A DNA stretch of 42,224 nt from an uncultured Pelagibacteraceae bacterium (GTDB taxonomy: Bacteria; Pseudomonadota; Alphaproteobacteria; Pelagibacterales; Pelagibacteraceae): positions 1 to 42,224 of the forward strand of contig CABZKL010000008.1 of assembly GCA_902526405.1 (NCBI GenBank), given 5' to 3'. The position numbers and the translations under genes are program-made. Position 1 is the first letter of the stretch. The number at the start of each line of letters is the position of its first letter. The notes below the pieces were generated by a model. It worked only from the letters and a program-made list of their open reading frames with translations, did no database searches and was not told the origin of the DNA. Positions 1 to 6,225 of this stretch are shown here, piece by piece.

Positions 1-62
1 ATATTTATAATCATGATCAGTCTTTTAGACAAAAACTACTATAACGCAAGATCTAATTTAGT

Positions 63-100
63 AAGGACGTGTATCTAGTATAATTAGATAAAACGTCCTT
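63..100 (-). terminator. Hairpin downstream of the cold-shock gene
   Basis: An eight-base inverted repeat (63-70 with 93-100, AAGGACGT/ACGTCCTT) encloses a second six-base repeat (72-77 with 85-90, TATCTA/TAGATA), giving a long hairpin with a seven-base loop. It starts 17 bases past the stop of the minus-strand cold-shock gene, so it could end or protect that transcript. There is no clear U-run after the stem in the minus direction, so a classical intrinsic terminator is not proven. Positions 1-62 hold nothing I can identify. Confidence 0.45.
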
Positions 101-117
101 AAAATACTAAAAAGAAA

Positions 118-330
118 TTAGTCTACTTTCTTTAAATTAACTGCAGAAGGACCTTTAGGACCGTCTTCTAATGTAAATTCAAGTTTATCACCCTCATTAA
201 GATATCTCATTCCAGCATCTTTTACAGCAGAGGCATGAACAAAGGCGTCTTTTTCCTTATCGTCTCTTTCAATAAAGCCATATCCTTTTTTTCCATTATA
301 CCATTTAATTTTACCAGTTAGTGTACTCAT
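118..330 (-). CDS. Cold-shock domain protein (CspA family)
   Basis: This 70-residue protein is a single cold-shock (OB-fold) domain of normal family length. RNP1 is visible as KGYGFI (residues 15-20) and RNP2 as FVHAS (30-34), the two aromatic/basic strands that bind single-stranded RNA or DNA. Such proteins act in the cytoplasm as RNA chaperones that melt mRNA structure; whether this one is cold-induced cannot be read from the sequence. An AAGGA-like element lies about 13 bases before the ATG and a TATAAT-like -10 lies further upstream. It sits downstream of tRNA-Phe and infA on the same strand and is followed by a hairpin. Family assignment is firm; the paralogue name is not. Confidence 0.93.
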   Translation of the reverse strand: MSTLTGKIKWYNGKKGYGFIERDDKEKDAFVHASAVKDAGMRYLNEGDKLEFTLEDGPKGPSAVNLKKVD

Positions 331-356
331 CTTATTACTTAGTCCTTTTATTATTT

Positions 357-362
357 ATTATA
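357..362 (-). promoter_or_regulatory. Putative -10 element of the cold-shock gene
   Basis: On the minus strand a perfect TATAAT lies 27 bases before the cold-shock ATG, in the 82-base spacer between that gene and tRNA-Phe. A ten-A tract (376-385) lies upstream of it. I see no good -35 at standard spacing; a TTAAAA lies about 19 bases upstream. This is a candidate only, since such hexamers are common in AT-rich DNA. Confidence 0.35.
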
Positions 363-412
363 GTAAATAAGTTAATTTTTTTTTTAATTATTTCAAGACG
401 AAAAGTAAATGG

Positions 413-487
413 TGGTGCCTCGGGAAGGATTCGCACCTCCGACACAAGCCTTTTCAGGGCTCTGCTCTACTCCTGAGCTACCGAGGC
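413..487 (-). tRNA. tRNA-Phe (GAA)
   Basis: The reverse complement folds into a full cloverleaf. The acceptor stem is GCCTCGG/CCGAGGC, the D-arm GCTC/GAGC and the anticodon stem GAGCC/GGCTT, with loop CTGAAAA giving anticodon GAA. The T-stem is GGAGG/CCTTC, the discriminator is A, and CCA is encoded in the DNA at 413-415. The T-loop is TGCGAAT. The tRNA begins only six bases after the infA stop codon on the same strand, so it is probably processed from the infA transcript. Confidence 0.95.
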
Positions 488-493
488 AGGATT

Positions 494-709
494 TTAACCT
501 CTAAAGATTATTCTGCCTTTTGTTAGGTCATAAGGTGTCATTTCTACAGTCACATTATCACCTTGAAGAACTCTAATTCTGTTTTTTCTTAACTTACCTG
601 CTGTATGAGCTGTAACGGTATATCCATTTTCTAACTTAACTCTAAACATAGCATTTGGAAGTAGATCAATTACTTTACCTTTAAATTCCAGTAAGTCTTG
701 TTTTGACAA
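494..709 (-). CDS. infA: Translation initiation factor IF-1
   Basis: A 71-residue S1/OB-fold protein of the exact family size. It shows the IF-1 pattern of an initial [19 protein letters not shown] stretch, the central [20 protein letters not shown] basic region and the terminal [15 protein letters not shown]-1 binds the 30S A-site and helps IF-2 and IF-3 select the initiator tRNA. It lies two bases after the hisD stop, and its own stop is six bases from tRNA-Phe, so hisD, infA and tRNA-Phe look cotranscribed. IF-3 (infC) is also in this window but in a different cluster. Confidence 0.97.
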   Translation of the reverse strand: MSKQDLLEFKGKVIDLLPNAMFRVKLENGYTVTAHTAGKLRKNRIRVLQGDNVTVEMTPYDLTKGRIIFRG

Positions 710-711
710 AT

Positions 712-1995
712 TTATTTTCTCCTAATTCTTTTTATTACTGATTGAGCATGTCCAACTAGCCCTTCATAATTTGCAAGTGTTATAACTGATGGTCCAAGAC
801 TTTCAATACCCTTTTTTGATAGGTTTATGTAAGAAATTCTTTTATAAAATTCATTCACACTAATTCCACTCGAGTATTTTGCGGATCCATTTGTTGGGAG
901 AACATGATTAGAACCAACATTATAATCTGTCATTGCCATTACAGCATATTTTCCTAAACATATAGATCCAGCATTTCTAATTTTAGAAACATAAGATTTA
1001 TAATTTTGAATATTTAACTCTAAATGCTCTGGTGCAACTTTATTTACAATCTCAATAATTTTTTTGTCCGAATTTACATACATCAAAATTCCATTATTAT
1101 TTAAACTCTTTCTAGCTACAGATACTCTAGGAATTTTTTTTAATTGTTTGATTAACTCAATTTTTACTTTTTCTAATAATTTTTTATCTTTTGAAATTAA
1201 AATACATTGAGCAAGATTATCGTGTTCTGCTTGACCAATTAGATCACTCGCAACCCATTCAGGATTTGAATATTTATCACAAACAATAGTTACTTCAGAG
1301 GGACCAGCTGTCATACCTTCTATGCCCACATCTCCGAAAACCTCTTTTTTTGCTGCAGCCACGTAAGCGTTTCCAGGACCAACAATTTTATCAACCTTTT
1401 TAATTTTTTTTGTTCCATACGCAGCAGCAGCAACTGCAGAAGGACCACCAATAGAATAAATTTCTTTTATTTTACATTTTCTTGCTGCGTACAAAACTGC
1501 TGGATTTTGCTTTCCTTTAAAACCAGGGTTAATCATTATTAATCTTTTAACACCAGCAACAATTGCTGGAACAGCATTCATTAAAACACTTGATGGATAA
1601 GATGCTGAAGAACCAGGGACATATATTGCAACTGAATCTATTGGTATATATTTATATTCAAGTTTATTTTTAAACTTATCTATAAAAGAAATATTTTTGA
1701 ATTTTTGAAGAGAATGAAATTTGTAAATTCTATCATAAGCAATATCAATTGCTTTTTTTACTTTTTGATTTAAAGATTTTATTGAATTATTAATTTGATT
1801 TGACGTAGGAACAATAGTTGCGTTTTGATTAAACCTTTTTTCATATTTCAATAAAGCTTTATCACCATTTTTTTTCACGTCTTTAACAATACTGGTCACT
1901 GAGATAGAGCTAGATTGAACCTTTTTTTTTCGCTGTAAAAGTAATTTTTTTAAAGAATTATTAAAATTCTTATTAGTGCTATCAAGTATTTTCAT
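712..1995 (-). CDS. hisD: Histidinol dehydrogenase
   Basis: This 427-residue protein catalyses the last two oxidations of histidine synthesis (L-histidinol to L-histidine, NAD-dependent, zinc enzyme). Residues matching the known E. coli active site are all present with a constant offset of about three: Q255 and H258 (GQAEHD), the catalytic pair E323-H324 (APEHLEL), D357 ([12 protein letters not shown]) and H416 (GLVGHAQS). Length is normal. The ATG overlaps the stop of the upstream DUF2948 gene by one base (TAATG), indicating translational coupling. No other his gene is in the window, so it is a lone his gene in a mixed operon. A nine-A tract at 1922-1930 stays in frame here. Confidence 0.97.
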   Translation of the reverse strand: MKILDSTNKNFNNSLKKLLLQRKKKVQSSSISVTSIVKDVKKNGDKALLKYEKRFNQNATIVPTSNQINNSIKSLNQKVKKAIDIAYDRIYKFHSLQKFKNISFIDKFKNKLEYKYIPIDSVAIYVPGSSASYPSSVLMNAVPAIVAGVKRLIMINPGFKGKQNPAVLYAARKCKIKEIYSIGGPSAVAAAAYGTKKIKKVDKIVGPGNAYVAAAKKEVFGDVGIEGMTAGPSEVTIVCDKYSNPEWVASDLIGQAEHDNLAQCILISKDKKLLEKVKIELIKQLKKIPRVSVARKSLNNNGILMYVNSDKKIIEIVNKVAPEHLELNIQNYKSYVSKIRNAGSICLGKYAVMAMTDYNVGSNHVLPTNGSAKYSSGISVNEFYKRISYINLSKKGIESLGPSVITLANYEGLVGHAQSVIKRIRRK

Positions 1996-2393
1996 TAATC
2001 TTTAATTTCATTTTGATCTTCTAGTCTTACTTCAATTGTCTCTGTAGTCAAAGCAATGTGTGCATTGTTACTGAAAATTAAGCTTATTTCATAATCAGTA
2101 TTATTTTTCAAATAATCAATTCCAATTAATTCTAAAACCAATTCCTGATTTGACTGATCTATATTTTTAGATTTTACTTTATCAACGAAATCAAACCTAC
2201 AAATACTATTGATTTTTTTATTATCTTGGCCAGTTTCAACTTTTGTTCTCTCTATTGAGAGCAAAAATACTTTGTTTGATGGAAGATATTTTATATCAAG
2301 AACCTTTACCTTTGCCCCAGAACTGCATGCAGAAATCATTTGTAAACCCTCCTGATCGTTTGCAATAATTTTTGCTAAATATTTTTTTTCCAT
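1995..2393 (-). CDS. DUF2948 family protein
   Basis: A 132-residue protein of unknown function. The pattern (L...IIANDQEGLQMISA...VKVLDIKYLP...FLLSIERTK) fits the alphaproteobacterial DUF2948 family, whose genes are typically found between murA and hisD, exactly as here. It has no signal peptide or membrane segment and no visible catalytic motif; it looks like a small soluble beta-rich protein. It overlaps murA upstream and hisD downstream by one base each (TAATG junctions), so all three are probably translated in concert. The family is recalled from pattern and context rather than searched. Confidence 0.8.
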   Translation of the reverse strand: MEKKYLAKIIANDQEGLQMISACSSGAKVKVLDIKYLPSNKVFLLSIERTKVETGQDNKKINSICRFDFVDKVKSKNIDQSNQELVLELIGIDYLKNNTDYEISLIFSNNAHIALTTETIEVRLEDQNEIKD

Positions 2394-3646
2394 TAATTTA
2401 CTCGGCGTATTTTTGCACCAACCCTTTTTAATTTTTTTTCTATATTTTCATATCCTCTATCCAAATGATAAATTCTGTTAATAACTGATTTTCCTTTAGC
2501 AGTGAGTGCAGCTAGCACTAATGAAACTGATGCTCTTAAATCCGTAGCCATCAACTCCGCTGGTGCGAAATTTGTGTTTCCTTGAACGATTGCTTTATTT
2601 CCTTTGATTAATATTTGAGCTCCCATACGGTTCAATTCAGCAACATGCATAAATCTGTTTTCAAAAATGTCCTCTTTAATTACAGATTGCTTATTTGCTT
2701 TACACAACAATACCATCATTTGAGCTTGTAAATCAGTTGGAAAGCCAGGGTATGGGGCAGTTTTTATATTAATACTTTTGATTTTTTTATTGCCCACTAT
2801 ATGAATCTCATTTTTTTTAATATTAATTTTTGCACCTATTTTTTTTAAAATATTAATTTCTGTTTGTATAATTTTTGGAACAATATTTTTGATTTTGAGG
2901 TTTCCTTCTGTTACTGCTGCAGCAATTAAATATGTACCAGCTTCTATTCTGTCAAACATTACTGGGTAGGTAATGTCTTTAACCTCAGACACACCCTCAA
3001 TTTTTACTGAACGCTTACCAGTCCATTTAATATTGCATCCCATACTTTTTAAGAAATTAATTAAATCTTTAATTTCTGACTCAATTGCTATGTTGCTTAA
3101 ATAAGTAGATCCTTTTGCAAAGCTTGCAGCAATAATCAAATTTTCAGTAGCACCAACAGATATTTTTGAAAATCGTATTTTATTTCCTATCAATCCTTTT
3201 GGCGCAGTTGCATAAACGTAACCTTGGATAATTTTATATTTAACTCCTAGTTTTGATAAGGCGTCCAAATGTATGTTTACAGGTCTTGTTCCTATCGCAC
3301 AACCGCCGGGCAAGGATACTTTTGCAATACCAAATTTTGCTAATAAAGGACCAAGAACTAAAATTCCTGCTCTCATAGTTTTTACTAAATTGTAAGATGC
3401 GAATGTTTTTGTTTGATATGAGTTGTTAATAATTGTTTTATTTTTTACTTTTTTAATATTAGATCCTAAGGAATCTAATAAATTCATCATTGTCTCAATA
3501 TCTTTTACTTTTGGTAAATTCCTCAAAGTTATTTGATTTTTCGAAAGCAAAGTTGCCGCCAAAATTGGCAGTGATGCGTTTTTTGAACCTGAAATATTTA
3601 TTTGTCCTTTGAGCTTCTTTGCTCCAAAGACTTCTAGTTTTTGCAT
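2393..3646 (-). CDS. murA: UDP-N-acetylglucosamine 1-carboxyvinyltransferase
   Basis: MurA (417 residues) transfers enolpyruvate from PEP to UDP-GlcNAc, the committed cytoplasmic step of peptidoglycan synthesis. The two-domain EPSP-synthase-like fold is indicated by the N-terminal GSKNASLP (K22, N23) and the loop GGCAIGTRPVNIH with the active-site Cys at 116; a Cys at this position is the fosfomycin-sensitive form. FPTDLQAQMM and RFMHVAELNRMGA are also conserved. The gene starts two bases after the dcd stop and overlaps the DUF2948 gene downstream, in the middle of the long minus-strand operon. Confidence 0.97.
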   Translation of the reverse strand: MQKLEVFGAKKLKGQINISGSKNASLPILAATLLSKNQITLRNLPKVKDIETMMNLLDSLGSNIKKVKNKTIINNSYQTKTFASYNLVKTMRAGILVLGPLLAKFGIAKVSLPGGCAIGTRPVNIHLDALSKLGVKYKIIQGYVYATAPKGLIGNKIRFSKISVGATENLIIAASFAKGSTYLSNIAIESEIKDLINFLKSMGCNIKWTGKRSVKIEGVSEVKDITYPVMFDRIEAGTYLIAAAVTEGNLKIKNIVPKIIQTEINILKKIGAKINIKKNEIHIVGNKKIKSINIKTAPYPGFPTDLQAQMMVLLCKANKQSVIKEDIFENRFMHVAELNRMGAQILIKGNKAIVQGNTNFAPAELMATDLRASVSLVLAALTAKGKSVINRIYHLDRGYENIEKKLKRVGAKIRRVN

Positions 3647-3648
3647 AT

Positions 3649-4203
3649 TTAAACTTTAGGTAATGTTACTCCAGTTTGTCCCATATACTTTCCATCTCGA
3701 TCTGCATAAGTCACATCTGGTTTTTCATTTCCTTTTAAGAAAATAAATTGTGCCACACCTTCGTTTGCATAAATTTTAGCAGGTAATGGTGTTGTGTTTG
3801 AAAATTCGAGAGTAACATATCCTTCCCAGCCAGGCTCTAATGGAGTTACGTTTACAATAATTCCACATCTTGCATATGTTGATTTACCTAAACAAATAAC
3901 CAATACATCATCCGGAATTTTAAACTTTTCTAGAGTTCTAGCTAGAACGAATGAATTTGGTGGAATGATACATTCAGAAACGTTTTTGGTTACAAAATTT
4001 GTAGGTTTAAAATTTTTAGGATCAACAATATCTGAATTAACATTGGTAAAAATTTTAAACTCCTCTGATACTCTTGCATCATAACCAAAAGAGGAAAGTC
4101 CGTATGAGATACTCTTGCCTCTAATCTGCTTCTCTTCAAATGGTGAAATCATGTCATGTTCTTTGGACATTTTTCTAATCCATTTATCTGAGAGAACTGA
4201 CAT
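3649..4203 (-). CDS. dcd: dCTP deaminase
   Basis: A 184-residue enzyme that deaminates dCTP to dUTP to feed dTMP synthesis. The trimeric dUTPase/Dcd fold is recognised by SSFGYDARV near the N-terminus, GKSTYARCG (106-114) and the [17 protein letters not shown] segment, whose E133 corresponds to the catalytic Glu of the family. Length is normal. The ATG follows the stop of a lysine-rich microprotein by three bases, and murA follows two bases after the dcd stop. A monofunctional deaminase is more likely than the bifunctional dCTP deaminase/dUTPase, but the two are similar. Confidence 0.95.
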   Translation of the reverse strand: MSVLSDKWIRKMSKEHDMISPFEEKQIRGKSISYGLSSFGYDARVSEEFKIFTNVNSDIVDPKNFKPTNFVTKNVSECIIPPNSFVLARTLEKFKIPDDVLVICLGKSTYARCGIIVNVTPLEPGWEGYVTLEFSNTTPLPAKIYANEGVAQFIFLKGNEKPDVTYADRDGKYMGQTGVTLPKV

Positions 4204-4206
4204 TAT

Positions 4207-4305
4207 TTATTTTTTTTTTTTAGTTTTTTTTTGAAAAATCTTTCTTTTTTTTAAATTTTTTCTTAAGGCTAGACTTAAACGTTCATTTTTATCTTTAGAA
4301 TTCAT
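4207..4305 (-). CDS. Lysine/arginine-rich microprotein, 32 residues
   Basis: A 32-codon frame (begins MNSKDKNERLSLALRKNL) starts with an ATG that overlaps the TGA of the upstream 66-residue gene (ATGA) and ends three bases before the dcd ATG. The LALRKNLKKRK pattern resembles short basic proteins seen in other alphaproteobacteria, of the type R-L-x-x-A-L-R-x-N-L-x-R-R-K. The last four codons are AAA, read from an uninterrupted run of 12 A followed at once by TAA. A one-base slip there would replace the stop with a short extension. The function is unknown; the high charge suggests RNA or ribosome contact, which is inference only. Confidence 0.6.
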   Translation of the reverse strand: MNSKDKNERLSLALRKNLKKRKIFQKKTKKKK

Positions 4306-4502
4306 TCTTTATTTGGATTTGTCAGGAAGTCCAAGGATATCGGTTTATTTGGATCTAAAGGTTTTATTTTAGTTTCCTCTTGTTTTGGGCCTTCTTTAGC
4401 TAAACGTTTAGCTTTTTTTTCAGCAAGCTTTTTTTCTCTTTTAGCTTGCTTTTCCATAAGCTTATTTCCTTTGGTCGACTTATAATCATAGTGAATTCCC
4501 AT
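4302..4502 (-). CDS. Charged small protein, 66 residues, unknown function
   Basis: A 66-residue protein with an N-terminal MGIHYDYKSTKGNK, a lysine/alanine/glutamate-rich helix (about residues 16-38) and a proline-containing tail ending LDPNKPISLDFLTNPNKE. An AAGGAAA ribosome-binding site stands a few bases before the ATG, so the start is well supported. Its TGA overlaps the start of the 32-residue microprotein. It heads the operon microprotein-dcd-murA-DUF2948-hisD-infA. I do not recognise a named family; the helix looks like a coiled coil or a nucleic-acid-binding segment. The preceding spacer of about 100 bases (4503-4601) should hold the operon promoter, but I cannot single out an element. 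Confidence 0.75.
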   Translation of the reverse strand: MGIHYDYKSTKGNKLMEKQAKREKKLAEKKAKRLAKEGPKQEETKIKPLDPNKPISLDFLTNPNKE

Positions 4503-4601
4503 AACATTTCCTTAAGTAGATATAAATCATATTGGCTAAAAAATTAAGGCAATAATTTGAAAAAAATGCATTATTATCCACAAAATATAAATTGTTTCTT
4601 T

Positions 4602-4675
4602 GCTCCTGTAGTTAAATGGCATAACAAGTCATTGGTAATGACTAGTTCCCTGGTCAGTACAGGGTGGGAGCACCA
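4602..4675 (+). tRNA. tRNA-Thr (GGT) with an unusual T-loop
   Basis: A full cloverleaf of 74 bases. The acceptor is GCTCCTG/TGGGAGC, the D-arm GTTA/TAAC with a GG-containing loop, and the anticodon stem AGTCA/TGACT with loop TTGGTAA giving anticodon GGT. The T-stem is CCCTG/CAGGG, the discriminator is A, and CCA is encoded. The T-loop reads GTCAGTA instead of the usual TTCRANY, so positions 54 and 58 are both G. The acceptor has G-U pairs at its inner end. All stems pair, so it is probably functional. It abuts the stop codon of the convergent membrane-protein gene. Confidence 0.88.
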
Positions 4676-5398
4676 TTAGTTTTTGTAAAATATTTTCCTT
4701 AAAAAAATAGTTATTAGTATTAAGCTAAAAAAAGCTATGAGCGGTACATATATATCTGGTGAAAAAATAATTTCAGTAATTCCAGGAACTTCAGAGTTTT
4801 GATCAATTATTTTTTCAAACCCACTTCCTATAGAAACTGCTAAAAAAATTTGTGGAATAATACCTATTAGTGTGGCAAAGAAGAAATTACTTGCCTTAAC
4901 ATTAAAAAGAGTTGGTAATAAACAGCTGATCTGCCATGGTATGCCTCCTATAAAACGATACATAAGTAAATAAACAAACTCAGACTTTTTAAATTTTGTT
5001 TCTAAGTTTTGATACTTTTTTAAAAACTTTTCTTTAATAAATTCTTTTAAAAAAAAATTTCCAAAAATATATAAGAAAGTTGCACCAATACTTAGGCCAA
5101 GTACAACAACAATGGTGCCTATCCATTTTCCAAAAATAAAACCACCCATCAACGCTACAGGAGAACCAAAGCCTAAAAATGGGAATACCCATAAAATTGT
5201 TAAAAGTAAAAAAATAAAAAAAATTAGAATTGAGTTGGAATTTTTTAATTCAAAAAAATATGAGCGGTTATTTCTAATAAAGTCATATGAGGTAAGTTCT
5301 TGAAGGCTAAATTTAGAAAAGAAAAAATATAAAAATAAACAAATAAGTATCAAATAAACTAAACCAATAAATAATTTCAATTTGTTTGATTTTTCCAT
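4676..5398 (-). CDS. TVP38/TMEM64 (VTT/DedA-like) membrane protein
   Basis: An integral membrane protein of about 240 residues with five or six hydrophobic segments. The VTT (SNARE-associated Golgi) domain is visible in FGSPVALMGGFIFGKWIG, followed by the G-rich helix and the downstream FIGGIPWQISCLLPTLF and ATLIGIIPQIFLAVSIGSG. Members of this superfamily, like the DedA proteins, are thought to move or scramble lipids; the substrate here is unknown. I prefer the ATG at 5398 (MEKSNKL) over an in-frame TTG three codons earlier (5407). The stop codon directly abuts the 3' end of tRNA-Thr on the other strand. Confidence 0.85.
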   Translation of the reverse strand: MEKSNKLKLFIGLVYLILICLFLYFFFSKFSLQELTSYDFIRNNRSYFFELKNSNSILIFFIFLLLTILWVFPFLGFGSPVALMGGFIFGKWIGTIVVVLGLSIGATFLYIFGNFFLKEFIKEKFLKKYQNLETKFKKSEFVYLLMYRFIGGIPWQISCLLPTLFNVKASNFFFATLIGIIPQIFLAVSIGSGFEKIIDQNSEVPGITEIIFSPDIYVPLIAFFSLILITIFLRKIFYKN

Positions 5399-5429
5399 TA
5401 ATAACAAAGCTATTTATAAAATGTTCTAT

Positions 5430-5458
5430 TTGCTATTTATATATTTAATTACTATAAA
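5430..5458 (+). promoter_or_regulatory. Sigma-70-type promoter of rpmH-rnpA-yidD-yidC
   Basis: TTGCTA (5430-5435) and TATAAA (5453-5458) are separated by 17 bases, the optimal sigma-70 spacing, in the gap before rpmH. A short inverted repeat (AGCGA at 5460-5464 with TCGCT at 5482-5486) follows in the presumed leader and ends just before the rpmH ATG at 5491, so it might modulate ribosome access. Confidence 0.5.
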
Positions 5459-5490
5459 GAGCGAAATTTAATAAAAATTTATCGCTTATT

Positions 5491-5631
5491 ATGAAAAGAA
5501 CTTACCAGCCCTCAAATGTAAAAAGAGCCAGAAAGCATGGTTTTAGATCAAAAATGAAAACAAAAGGTGGTAAAAAACTTTTAGCGAGAAGACGAGCTAG
5601 AGGAAGAAAGTCACTAACAGTTTCTGTTTAG
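5491..5631 (+). CDS. rpmH: Ribosomal protein bL34
   Basis: A 46-codon gene beginning [19 protein letters not shown] and continuing through [19 protein letters not shown]. This is the highly conserved bL34, a basic 50S subunit protein that sits in domain I/III of 23S rRNA. The length is normal for bL34. It is the first gene of the cluster rpmH-rnpA-yidD-yidC, with a good promoter upstream. Its stop is followed four bases later by the rnpA start. dnaA, a frequent neighbour of rpmH elsewhere, is not here. Confidence 0.97.
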   Translation: MKRTYQPSNVKRARKHGFRSKMKTKGGKKLLARRRARGRKSLTVSV

Positions 5632-5635
5632 ATAA

Positions 5636-5977
5636 ATGAAAAGCAAAATTGTTGCTCTTTCAAAAAACGAAGAATTTAAAAATCTTTTAAATCAAAGAAA
5701 AGTATCTAACAAATATGTAACAATTTTTTTTGGAAAGCTAATAAACATGGATAATACAAAACTAAATATAAGCTTTGTTACAAAGAAAAAAATTGGAAAT
5801 GCAGTTAAAAGAAATAAAATTAAAAGAAGATTAAGAAATATAATGAATGATGCAGTTAAGAAAATATCAATAAACCTTAACTATTCATTTCTTGTTATAG
5901 CCAAGTCTTCTATGCTAAATAATGAATACAAAAATATAAAACAAACTCTATTTCAGGACTTAGAAAAAATTAAATAA
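5636..5977 (+). CDS. rnpA: Ribonuclease P protein component
   Basis: This 113-residue basic protein is the protein cofactor of RNase P, which removes 5' leaders from tRNA precursors. The RNR signature is clear (GNAVKRNKIKRRLR, residues 54-67) and is preceded by the FVTKKK strand typical of the family. It follows rpmH at four bases and overlaps yidD by one base (TAATG). The N-terminal part is poorly conserved, as is usual. The RNA subunit (rnpB) is not in this window. Confidence 0.95.
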   Translation: MKSKIVALSKNEEFKNLLNQRKVSNKYVTIFFGKLINMDNTKLNISFVTKKKIGNAVKRNKIKRRLRNIMNDAVKKISINLNYSFLVIAKSSMLNNEYKNIKQTLFQDLEKIK

Positions 5978-6225
5978 TGAATATATTTACTAAAATTTTA
6001 ATTAAAGTTATTAAATGCTACAAATATTTAATTAGTCCTTTATTTGGGCATTCTTGTCGATATTTACCTACATGTTCTGAATACAGTATTGATGCTTTAA
6101 AAGAATTTGGTTTTGTTAAAGGACTTTTCATGAGTATTAAAAGAATTCTGTCGTGTCATCCAATTAAATTTTTAGGCGGTGGTGAAGGATTTGATCCAAT
6201 TAAAAAAGAAATAAATAAAAAATAA
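5977..6225 (+). CDS. yidD: Membrane protein insertion efficiency factor YidD
   Basis: A small 82-residue protein with the family's invariant core CRYLPTCSEYSIDAL followed by SIKRILSCHP and GGGEGFDP, including three conserved cysteines. YidD associates with the inner membrane through an amphipathic N-terminal helix and assists YidC-dependent insertion. It overlaps rnpA and yidC by one base at each end, so rnpA, yidD and yidC are probably translationally coupled. Length and order match the usual bacterial rpmH-rnpA-yidD-yidC cluster. Confidence 0.96.
   Translation: MNIFTKILIKVIKCYKYLISPLFGHSCRYLPTCSEYSIDALKEFGFVKGLFMSIKRILSCHPIKFLGGGEGFDPIKKEINKK

Noticed and set aside
376..385. Ten-T run as a terminator for tRNA-Phe
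   Set aside because: On the transcribed strand it is a run of A, and no hairpin precedes it.
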